10,000 bases of DNA from contig CAUJGJ010000277.1 of assembly GCA_963170055.1 (NCBI GenBank), positions 1,455,901 through 1,465,900 on the forward strand, in the 5' to 3' direction. Both the position numbers and the translations under genes were made by a program. The stretch comes from Halisarca cf. caerulea (taxonomy: Eukaryota; Porifera; Demospongiae; Chondrillida; Halisarcidae). Shown here one piece after another: positions 1 through 8,075 of the stretch; positions within the stretch are counted from its first letter, which is position 1; every line of letters starts with the position of its first letter. The notes under the pieces were generated by a model. The model was not told the origin of the DNA, ran no database searches, and was given only the letters and a program-made list of their open reading frames with translations.

Positions 1-52
1 ACCACGCAATTGTACACACGCACACGTACACGTGCACACATACACACACACA

Positions 53-101
<49 letters not shown>
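1..101 (-). repeat. CA/GT microsatellite forming the start of intron 3
   Basis: On the plus strand a pure CA run covers 55-101, and a degenerate CA/CG/TA-rich stretch extends to about position 12. On the gene strand it is (GT)n beginning exactly at the donor of exon 3, so the splice site GTGTGT lies inside the repeat. The intron continues beyond the window. Confidence 0.9.
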
Positions 102-103
<2 letters not shown>

Positions 104-500
104 TCTGTCAAATCATTTGAGATTTGCACACAAAGTCTGTCATAAGCTGGATCCACCTGTGTGTTGCCAATAGTTTGTCCAAGAACAACTACAAAGTATT
201 CCTCAAACTCATGGTGTTTGTCATTCACAATCGAAACCTGACAAGTGACAACAGACTGATTGTGATTTCCTTCCAAGAGGAGTAGAGAAGAAGGTACGTT
301 TAGTCGTGGGACAAAATCCACTTCTGAGCCAACACTTCCATCTTCAGTGTAACAGATCACTCCGACCCTCCCCTGGGGTGTCCCCACTTGGGCTATGGGA
401 ATGGACACTGTACCTATGTTTTCCGAAATTGTAATCTCTCTGTCGCAGAGTGGTCTGTTCGAAGGACGAGACTTGGAAGGAGAAAGCCTCAACCTGGTGG
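102..500 (-). CDS. FREM2-like protein, coding exon 3 (Calx-beta 2)
   Basis: This exon has no internal ATG and is recognised by splice signals and homology. The acceptor is a strong polypyrimidine tract, CTCTCCCTCTCTCCCTTCAG, ending at 501. The two leading bases complete a Pro codon from the phase-1 exon upstream, and 133 codons then stay open to the donor. The protein reads LCDREITISENIGTVSIP, then VICYTEDGS, EVDFVPR, VTCQVSIVNDKHHEFEEYF and LCVQISND. This is a complete Calx-beta fold pattern, including the (N/D)D-x(3)-E-x-E-E-x-F motif. The paired cysteines in VICY and VTCQ resemble FREM/ECM3-type Calx-beta domains. The donor is GAAG|GTGTGT in phase 1, and its GT is the first dinucleotide of a long (GT)n tract. 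The exon is coding-complete here, but the gene continues past the left edge of the window. Confidence 0.85.
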
Positions 501-843
501 CTGAAGGGAGAGAGGGAGAGACAGTGAATTAAGAGAGAATCATTAGGAAAATTTCTTTGTCACTGGGTTCTTGCATTTTTGATCGAATCGGCAACAATTT
601 GGTAAAAAAAGAATCTGTTTGTCTACAGCTAGTGTGCGTAGTTACCGATTGGATCAAAAAAGGTGAAGGGAGAATTTGGATCAACCAGGTTAGCACTCAA
701 CACTCCATAACTGACGGGGTCCACACCACAAACCACATGCTTAAAACGTAATAATAGTACACAAACACATAGAAAGTAAAATAAAATTTAATGAAATATC
801 AAAATTAGAAATGTCACAAATTAAATGAATTAAAGATGACTTA

Positions 844-860
844 CACCACACACCAACACA

Positions 861-896
<36 letters not shown>
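844..896. repeat. CA/TG microsatellite in intron 2
   Basis: A degenerate CA tract leads into a pure run at 864-896. It reads as (TG)n on the transcript of the FREM2-like gene. Confidence 0.95.
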
Positions 897-899
<3 letters not shown>

Positions 900-1086
900 T
901 AGCAAGGAAAACTTGTCTTGAAAACCACTCATGGGGGGAAGTGTTGAAGAAATAAAATGCCAATATAATATACATACCACATGTAGTTATAGTTATATGT
1001 TTTGTTGTGTTAAAATAGAATACTACCATCAATATACTACCACAGTCCATACAAAATTGCATGATCTTTGTAAAGATACTGAACGT

Positions 1087-1102
1087 CACACACACACACA
1101 CA
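1087..1102. repeat. Short (CA)8 / (TG)8 tract beside the exon 2 donor
   Basis: Eight CA units on the plus strand lie 9 nt past the donor dinucleotide of exon 2 on the transcript, where they read (UG)8. UG-rich RNA next to a donor is a known binding context for CELF/TDP-43-type splicing factors; use here is inferred. Confidence 0.85.
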
Positions 1103-1112
1103 TAGCACTAAC

Positions 1113-1399
1113 GGTTTGATAAGCTGTCTGTAATGTGAATGTCCATCCGGCTCTTTCCTGGAAGGGGTACAGAGTGAATTGTATGAACAATTTCCAACGT
1201 TAGACTTTCTGTCCCTTCCATGAGCTCATCAGGGAAGAATTCAATTCTGAATGTAGCCTCTTCGATTCCGAGTGCCATGACAACAGGGGCTTCCCCCACA
1301 CACACATCAGCAAGCCCACGTCCACTGCAGTTGTTTGTTGCGTTGCCCCCCACCACCACCACTTGAAACGTTGCACTGACATTCAGAGCACCAATTCTC
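1113..1399 (-). CDS. FREM2-like protein, coding exon 2 (rest of Calx-beta 1)
   Basis: This exon completes the Calx-beta domain begun at the end of the exon at 4698. The acceptor is a pyrimidine-biased tract ending TGCAG at 1400; its first base completes the split AGG codon, giving VSLR|RIGALNVSATFQVVVVGG with no gap. Downstream, FRIEFFPDELMEGTESLTLEIV is read in two overlapping parts: FRIEFFPDELMEG and GTESLTLEIV, the typical acidic D-E-x-x-E turn and strand of Calx-beta, followed by the closing DIHITDS strand. Three N-glycosylation sequons (NVS, NAT, NCS) are present. The donor is AACC|GTTAGT in phase 1, followed 9-10 nt later by a (TG)8 tract. The next in-frame codon after the donor is TAG, so the exon must be spliced here or terminate. 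Calx-beta domains in this family are thought to bind divalent ions or proteins; that is family knowledge and not tested here. Confidence 0.85.
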
Positions 1400-1818
1400 C
1401 TGCACAACAACACAATATAAATAGCACATTATAGAGCATGCCTACAATACGTAAATTGGTTTAGTTATCGAGTACTGTCTGTGAGATATATAAATAATAT
1501 ATAACCTTAAAATTGGAGAGACAATTATGATCAGCATTTAATTGCCATGATCATCCCAAAAATTATACACTGCGATTTTCATATCAAACATTACCAACAA
1601 TAAGATTATCATTTGAGAATATCATCAGACGTCAATGATACTAAATTTCAAATTTCATCCAATCCTACTGTATGGCAGTGCCGTCCTCTTCACTGGGAGG
1701 AATAACATGCCATACAATCAATGGTAATTCCTTTGTAAAGTATTATAAGTTCATACCCACATACTCCAGCTGTGATAGCCAGTGAATCAACTCTAGCATT
1801 TAACATATCAATTTTGTA

Positions 1819-2011
1819 GTTACCATGGAAACCACAACACACCCATGTCATGTATGGGACGGATGATCAATGTGAACAGCTGACATGCCACTTGAGTAGT
1901 TACCATGGAAACCATAACACCCACGTGCTCTCAGAAGGATATGAAATTAAAAAATGAGAATTCCCCTCCTACTCAAACAGGTGTAGAATGACAGCAGATT
2001 ACCATGGCAAC
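1819..2011. repeat. Cluster of three X-box-like palindromes
   Basis: GTTACCATGGAAACC occurs at 1819-1833 and identically at 1899-1913, exactly 80 bp apart, with similar flanks (GTAG before; a CAACAC/TAACAC tail after). A related ATTACCATGGCAAC lies at 1998-2011. The two half-sites around AT match the RFX X-box pattern GTNRCC-N-RGYAAC loosely. A half copy, GGTTACCATGGG on the minus strand, lies near 3105-3117. They may be regulatory sites or remains of a dispersed repeat. Confidence 0.5.
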
Positions 2012-2154
2012 AAATAGTCCCAGCTTTGCATCAAATATACTGAATCCTTATAATCGCCAAACACCTGAGAAGCCATAAAGTGTGACTTGGAAGTCCCAAA
2101 GCCTTTCTCCACATGGTCGGTTGGGTTTCATCTAATGAACATGCTCACTACCTA

Positions 2155-2156
2155 CA

Positions 2157-2222
<66 letters not shown>

Positions 2223-2233
2223 ACACACACACA
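2155..2233. repeat. Long CA/TG microsatellite in intron 1
   Basis: Nearly 80 bp of CA dinucleotides with one TCAC interruption near 2216-2220. It reads (TG)n on the transcript strand. It lies in the last kilobase of the intron, upstream of exon 2. Confidence 0.95.
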
Positions 2234-3219
2234 GAGTGTGAAAATCGTGAAAAAGGTCACAAGCACAGTACACAGTACACAGTATACTGTAAACTGCTAC
2301 AATCCGCCAACCTCGCTACTCCATCACAGAATTATTGTTTTGTCCAATTTGTGATAAATTACCAAGGTTGCACTATATACAATTGAAGTACGGTGTACAG
2401 GTTGAATGCATAAGATGAAATTATAATCAAGACAGATTAATCACATGATTGATGAATGAATAAGACAGACACAGAGGGGGGTAGGGGGTTGTACACTTTA
2501 CATGCAAATTATACGAAGGTTGAATAATTTGAGGCTGACTATTAGCAATTAAAACCTGGTTACAATCAAAAGCACCGACAAGAAGGGACATTTACAGGGT
2601 AAAATCCTAAGAGCAGTTCACAAGTCAGACAAGAATCAAACAGTACTCTTGGCTACTTCTGCTAGATTTTCCCACTGCATGCTCTGCAGGACAGCAACCA
2701 AACAAGGCCCCATGGGGCTTAAAGCAGCAGCCATGTTATATAGAGGTGCAGCAGAGAGGAGGAGGGGACATGTGTATGCTTAATATCATAACTCTAATGC
2801 ACGGCGGCCATGTTTCTCAGTGTCAGTCCTATATATGGAGTACTACTGTACTCCACAATACAGTGATACTGGGATTGGGTGCTGGGCTCACAGTGTGTGG
2901 GCAGAGCAGCTTTGAAAGGATGAATAGCACATGGGCACAATTGCAGGCGATTACATCAGGTACATGCAGATATACAAACATATGTGCATACATACATACA
3001 TGGCCATCGCCCACCATGGTGATGTCATATGTTGAACAACAATGGTGTCTGTCTGGCCATGTAAGACTATACCTGCCACTCAAATTGATGTGATTATCAT
3101 ACTTTCCCATGGTAACCTAAGAGAGTTTACACAGGGTACCATAAATTAAGTGGGCATTGTATGTGCTCAGCAAACGAGAACAGGTGGTCACTGAACAGTA
3201 CTATAGACTAGCCATTAAC

Positions 3220-3412
3220 TCTTGGTTAGCACACATTCCTGGCTAGCACATACTTCTCGTTAGCACACACTCCTGGTCAGCACACACACTCCTGGTTAGC
3301 ACACACACTCCTGGTTAGCACACGCTCCTGGTTAGCACACACATTCCTGGTCAGTACACACTCCTGGTTAGCACACGCTCCTGGTCAGTACACACTCCTG
3401 GTTAGTACACGC
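3220..3412. repeat. Minisatellite, about 11 copies of a 17-19 bp unit
   Basis: The unit is CTCCTGGTTAGCACACA, with variants ending in G, carrying an extra CA, or reading GGTCAG or AGTAC in the middle. About eleven copies follow one another. The first three are the most diverged, and later copies alternate between a GGTTAGCACACG and a GGTCAGTACACA form, suggesting recent growth of a two-unit block. It ends about 13 bp before the MITE at 3426. Confidence 0.9.
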
Positions 3413-3425
3413 ATAATAATATATA

Positions 3426-3812
3426 CAGTGTACCTCTCTAATCTGACAATCAATGGGATTTGTAATGAATATTGGATTACAATGTTGTCGGATTACGGAG
3501 TGACTATTAGTACACGGTACCATACAGGTGCTAATTTCACAGGGTGTACTTTTCGCGAATCAAGAAGAGCTTGGCTGAAATTCACAATATTATCATTTTT
3601 GCAAACGAACCAGTCCCTACTATATATTCAGATTACTGGGCTATGGATAAAACCAAATATTCACAATTGAATTTTCGCGAATGTAGACTTGTTGGCAAAA
3701 TTCTCAAAAAATAAAGTCCGGTGAAAATTAGCGCCCATACGGTACTTCAACATGGTGGTGTGCCTCATAAGAAGGTCAGATTAGAGGGTGTCGGATAAGA
3801 GAGGTGTCACTG
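3426..3812. mobile_element. pogo/Tigger-like MITE (TA target duplication)
   Basis: The left end is CAGTGTACCTCTCTAATCTG and the right end, read inward on the other strand, is CAGTGACACCTCTCTTATCC followed by GACACCCTCTAATCTGAC. Both ends are flanked by TA (3424-3425 and 3813-3814), as in pogo/Tigger transposons of the Tc1/mariner superfamily. The repeated TAATCTGAC/TATCCGACA motif, also present as TGTCGGATTAC near 3486, resembles the paired binding sites in pogo-type ends. There is no transposase ORF, so it is non-autonomous. It encloses a second inverted-repeat unit at 3521-3741. The superfamily call rests on end sequence and TA flanks. Confidence 0.65.
3521..3741. mobile_element. Inner inverted-repeat element flanked by GTAC
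   Basis: The left end CATACAGGTGCTAATTTCAC pairs with the right end read inward, CGTATGGGCGCTAATTTTCA. In the first 17 positions there are four differences, all transitions. Both ends abut GTAC (3517-3520 and 3742-3745), which could be a 4-bp target duplication, or TA within it. A palindromic TTCGCGAA occurs toward each side (about 3551 and 3674). It may be a separate MITE inserted into the pogo-like one, or the inner arms of one long fold-back element. No coding capacity was seen. Confidence 0.55.
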
Positions 3813-4122
3813 TATCCTCATCCACGGCAAGCGACCATGTTGCATGCTAAACCACATCATCATTGTCCGTAAATTGGTAAAGAAGGTTCATAACAGGGAG
3901 TTGGATTATAAAGGATTTCATGTAAACTGTATTTCTATTTCAATACATGCGTGACATTAACACAACCCGGAATTGGTAATAAATACCTCTGAAAGCATGT
4001 GTAGATTAGGACACAGATATACTTCAAACATGACCCTAAACATTGGCATCTGAATCAACAGTTTCTTGATGAAAATCTTAATATACCCACACTATACAAT
4101 CAGAAATTTCTTCTGGTGAGAT

Positions 4123-4144
4123 GGGGGTGGGTGGGTGGGTGGGG
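4123..4144 (+). other. Potential G-quadruplex motif
   Basis: Five G runs of three or more, separated by single T bases (GGGGGTGGGTGGGTGGGTGG and two more G), meet the usual G4 pattern with very short loops. The G-rich strand is the template strand of the FREM2-like gene, so the pre-mRNA carries the C-rich form. Confidence 0.75.
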
Positions 4145-4259
4145 AAATTAAGTGTATATTGATTAACCAAGGGGGAGTCACGGTAAAAGTAGGTTGTACA
4201 TAGGCGAGAAGCATGAGAGCCTGAGTGTGGGCGAAGAAGACAAGCAAGATGGACCAATG

Positions 4260-4273
4260 CCCCCCCCCCCCCC
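4260..4273. repeat. C14 homopolymer (G14 on the transcript strand)
   Basis: An uninterrupted run of 14 C on the plus strand, prone to length change and sequencing error. On the pre-mRNA it is a G tract about 425 nt into intron 1. Confidence 0.85.
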
Positions 4274-4384
4274 AATATATGTATATCCCTTTTATAATAT
4301 TATACCCAAACATATAATACAATTAACGACATGTATGTCTTCATTTCTACATATATCAAAATGTAAAGGCTCCCACAGTGCAGT

Positions 4385-4445
4385 TTACATGAAGTATTGC
4401 ACATGCACACATATGCAAAATGTCCGGAAAGTAAACTTCATGTAA
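4385..4445. repeat. Inverted repeat with 11-bp arms
   Basis: TTACATGAAGT at 4385-4395 pairs perfectly with ACTTCATGTAA at 4435-4445 across a 39-bp loop. Weaker pairing extends outward (CCCACAGTG near 4371 against CAGTGG near 4450). It could be a decayed MITE or a chance hairpin. Confidence 0.5.
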
Positions 4446-4697
4446 TCCCAGTGGCATTCTCAATCCAAAATACATTCAAGTCCTACAAATGATATTCATT
4501 GCCTGTTAATAATATTCATGGTGACCTCCAGGGATATAAAGCAACAGCAAAACAAGAAAGTGCAAACTTAGTTAGTATTCAAATGTGGCATCTGTTCCCC
4601 ACCACTGCTTAACCACTGTGATAATACCAGCACCCACAGTGGGGTAGATACAGGAGTAGGGTATACTATACACATTAAAATACACAAACAAACTGAC

Positions 4698-7600
4698 CTT
4701 AAACTAACTTCAAAGATGAGTGTGGTTTTCTCAGCTAATGAAATCTCCGTCTCTTGGAAATAAACAAATGACCACTGTGCGGAGATGTTGACAGGGGTGG
4801 ATGCTGACAGGATCTGACCGGAGGTGTGGTACACCCTTGCTTCTATACCGATCAACTCTTCCGAGACGTTGGTGTCCATGACATGAAGGACATCTAGCTG
4901 CAGGCTGTATTGGAACTGAAGCATATCCTCAACAGGGAAGCAAGACGAATTCTCCACTCGACTCACATTTTCCTCACGATTGTGGTAGTGAAGATGAAAC
5001 CTCTGCAAGTGCTGAAAACAGATTAGCGTGGCTTTGGGTGCAGGTTGGGGCTGAGCATCAACAGTGAGCAGCGATGACTTCAACCGTATGCCATACAAGC
5101 CATTTCCAATTTCCGACACATACGCCATATAATCCAAGACACTGACAGAAATGTTGTACTGTGTGTGGTTGTCTGAGTAGTTCAACAAGAGTGTGTACTT
5201 GGAGCTGTTGAACAGGAAAGGTGCCACAAACGAGAAAGAATCACTGATCCCTTTCGATGTAATGAACTGTGATTGGACCTCATATCCAATGCGACCCAGC
5301 ACAATGTCTTCCAGTGAAATCTCACTACCAGGTTGGAGGGGGTGTGTTTGGTTGGACCCATCTGTTGAACCATATGTAATGTTTCCATAGCGAGGGAGAT
5401 CTTGGATGCGTATGACAGCTGAAATACCACAATTTGAATCAAAGAACGAAATGTCAGACACCCCCAAAGCTATTGAGGGATGGTGGAAAAGCTTGTCTCC
5501 AACTGTCACAGGTGGAATAAGAGACATACTCTCCTCAACCTGATACACAAACCGAATAGAGATATAGTCCAGTGGTTTACTGCCAAACAATATGGCTAAA
5601 AGGAGTGTATCTGTGCAAAATGGCCGACCACTATGCATGTACCAGATAGACCGATTCTCCAGATTGGTGGCAGTGAAAGAATTGTTCACAGACAATGTAC
5701 CGTGTAGAGGAGGCCTCACTATATACATACTCAGAGTGGGAAAGAGTGGTGGGAACATAGATGAGGACAGAGTGACATTTTCCCCCTGACGAACAGCAAT
5801 TTCCACCACTTTTGATGGTTCAGCTTTTTTCCTTGACAAATCTGCTCTAGACAAGGACCTTCGAACAACTAGCCAGTGGAGAGATTGAGGAAGATCGTTT
5901 GCAGCAGCAAAAGCAAAAGCGTCCAGTTCAAAATCTGTTGTAAATGCCACGTAGTGTATTGTACCTGCGTCAATCTCCTTCTGAGTGAACAAAGTCCGAC
6001 TGGTGTCACAATGCTGGTCGGTGGAGCAAATGCGTCCCCACAAAGGTGAAAACTGTACAGAATACATCATGTCTGACTCAAACGATTTAATGTTCTTTGG
6101 CGTGATGGTACTGCTTTGAGCAAGAGGGGAAAGAACCAAGGGGTTCACCTTGAGTGGTTCGTACACTGATTCTATTTGGTTCGACTTTGGAGTTGACAAC
6201 GGTTTGATGTCAATCACTATAGGGTTGCTGATGCTGGTCCCTCGGAGGTGCAAGGTGATGTTCGCAACACTGCTGGTGTGGATCTCTGATGGTATGTACC
6301 ACACCATTCCTTTATCAAGGTGTTCCTGAGTGAACTTGTCCACCAACTGTGCGATATGCGGTGTGGACATGAGCTCCCCAATGGGCAAAAAGGGTTGAAT
6401 ACGTTGACTCTCATTTCTCACAATGATAGTGTGGTGTCCTTGGACGATATATTCAATGTCCCAGTTGTTTGTGTATGATGCGCTTGCTTGCAGCATCAAT
6501 CCGTTGAGCTGAGTGGCATAGCCACTAGCAATGCCGAGAGAGTCAATGCTGAAATCCAGACGTGGTGGAGACGGTGCAAGCACATCATGAACCAGATACA
6601 CAGATATTTCCAGTGATGATTTTCCACACCGTATAAACCAATGGATCCAACTGCATACAGAAGATGTGAACGGTTTCAGATGATAAGACAGGTGATCAGA
6701 CATGAATTCAGACTGATTGAAGAAGATCACACTTGAGTCTTGGTGGAGGTGATCTCTACCAAAGAAACCTCTTTCTGGTTTGTGGGACAAGATGTGATGA
6801 CAGCTTGAGTTTAAGTCCACTAATGAAACAGAACTTTGCAATGGGGTAAGCAAATCTTCAAAGGTGCCTCCATGAATCACTAATGTCAAGGGGAGAACAG
6901 GCAGTAGCTCCTCAAATTCAACTTTCAAAGTCGACATTGCAAGAAGCAAACCAGTTGAATCAAACACACTAACATCAAACACAGTGCTGCTGGTGGTGCT
7001 GTCGGATGGCTTGGATGAAAAGGGTAGGAAAGATACAATTCCATTCATCAGGTCATCTGATGTGAACACAGACAGATCTGATACATGATCGTAAAATACT
7101 CCATCTATCACAAAAACACCTCCATTACCTTTGATGTGAAACTTCAGATGGTCTCCCAATGGTGGTACGGCTGACAAAAAGCTGTCGGCATGCAGAGGGG
7201 ACAATCCCGTATGACGTACTGATAATCGGAACTCTGGGAAAGTCTGCACTGTGTGTGAGTAGTTTCCCTCCTTCGGCAGGTCCAATGGAAACAAAAAACG
7301 CTGTTGGTCAGCAAAATGACTCTCTGAAAAGGACAAAACAACGTAATCCTGCTTCTTCCTCCCTGGAGAGCGTTGGACGTACAACAGTGGTTCCTTAGGG
7401 ACGAATCCACAAGAATATAAGTTGTTGATTGGACCTGTAAAGTCACCAAATTGCGGCAGGGGTAAAACTCCAGGAAAAACGGCTATTGAGTAAAAGCAAG
7501 CATCGCGCCATTCAGACGAGAAGAGAAGCTGCAGCTCAAATAACTGCTCCGCAATTCGAGTGGTCCGCAATTTCAACCTCTCCCTGATTGCTGCTAGACG

Positions 7601-7999
7601 GTGGCTGCTGTCGCTTACGTTAGCGTCAATCCGAAGTCTGGAAATGCTTCTTCCACGAGCGATCTGAAATCGCAGGACCTCTGTGCTTGCGAAGCAGCCG
7701 AAATGGCTGTACGCAACTGTAGCTAGCCTCAGGAACAGATCGGAGCAGAGGAAGACGTTGGGTTGAATGGTACCGCACCTCGTCCAATCTGGATCCAAGA
7801 CTGTTACATTGCAACTCGAATCGTTAACGTCCGAAGCCAAAAGATCTTTCAAAGTGGGCGCCAAGTCGGTGAATCTACCTCTCTCGACACTCACGGTATT
7901 GATGCGTTGTGGGTTTCCGTTCGTCCTGTCCGTCAGAAATAATGTAATAGCGACTGAAAGAATCAAAGCTCTTACACATAAGCTGGTTTGAAAGCTCAT
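4698..7999 (-). CDS. FREM2/ECM3-like extracellular matrix protein, coding exon 1 (signal peptide, N-terminal region, CSPG/NG2 repeats, start of Calx-beta 1)
   Basis: This is the first coding exon of a large secreted matrix protein of the FRAS1/FREM family, whose members act in basement-membrane and epithelial adhesion. Residues 1-28 form a signal peptide with a hydrophobic core (ALILSVAITLFL). Residues about 33-230 follow the FREM2 N-terminal plan: an RGR start, CNVTVLDPDW near 64, a Cys and an AYSHFG element, then a Cys-framed SIAVFPGVLPLPQFGDF block near 170. Degenerate CSPG repeats follow, marked by FTSDDLMNG (about 311), FTQEHLDKG (556), FTQKEIDAG (671), PPLHGTLSV with FTATNLENR (about 762-783), and LPRYGNITYG with LEDIVLGRIGYEV (about 867-907). 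Roughly 20 N-glycosylation sequons fit secretion. Residues from about 1076 (VYFQETEISL, IFEVSL) are the first strands of a Calx-beta domain. The exon ends TTAAG|GTCAGT in phase 2. The ATG has A at -3 and an in-frame TGA upstream at 8041-8039. One uninterrupted giant first exon resembles what I recall of vertebrate FREM2. Family assignment is strong; orthology is inferred. Confidence 0.88.
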
Positions 8000-8075
8000 C
8001 CTGTCTCGTCCTTGTTCGTCCGTTGTTGGTCCTTGCTGTCAGCTAGAACATGGCTACCGGTCGACAACACTCGGG
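8000..8075 (-). other. 5' leader of the FREM2-like gene with in-frame stop and minimal uORF
   Basis: Reading toward the start codon at 7999, the frame is open back to a TGA at 8041-8039. The 7999 ATG is therefore the first possible start in this frame unless an upstream exon is spliced in. An upstream ATG at 8051-8049 is followed by one sense codon and a stop (ATG TTC TAG, 8051-8043), making a two-codon uORF 43 nt before the main start. Its -3 base is G, a fair initiation context. The true transcription start is not known; a start near 8050 is only suggested by the TATA-like element. Confidence 0.5.

Larger units (their letters stand above)
501..1112 (-). other. Intron 2 of the FREM2-like gene (phase 1, 612 nt)
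   Basis: The donor GTTAGT at 1112-1107 and the acceptor CTTCAG ending at 501 join two Calx-beta exons in frame (phase 1). The intron carries two TG tracts on the transcript strand, at 1102-1087 and 896-844. The rest is AT-rich with no coding signal. Confidence 0.8.
1400..4697 (-). other. Intron 1 of the FREM2-like gene (phase 2, about 3.3 kb)
   Basis: The intron is bounded by donor GTCAGT at 4697-4692 and acceptor TGCAG ending at 1400. It interrupts a Calx-beta domain, and the joined reading frame restores the domain without missing residues, so no internal exon is needed. I saw no other coding exon inside it. It contains the X-box-like repeats, microsatellite, minisatellite, MITE, G-rich block, C run and inverted repeat listed separately. 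The stretch 2400-3200 otherwise holds only short motifs, such as a 12-bp palindrome GCCCCATGGGGC at 2707-2718 and YY1-like GGCGGCCATGTTT at 2803-2815. Confidence 0.8.

Noticed and set aside
2087..2386. Open frame across a CA repeat with a poly-Thr-His product
   Set aside because: The product is the translated microsatellite with flanks that match no domain; no splice or codon signal supports it.
2746..3110. Overlapping open frames on both strands in intron 1
   Set aside because: No recognisable domain, and they lie inside an intron whose ends join in frame without them.
3220..3412. CRISPR array
   Set aside because: The units are contiguous with no unique spacers, and the genome is animal; it is a minisatellite.
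4570..4697. Treating the whole open frame to 4568 as the mature C-terminus
   Set aside because: It would cut a Calx-beta domain after its first strands, while splicing at 4698 to 1399 restores the domain exactly.
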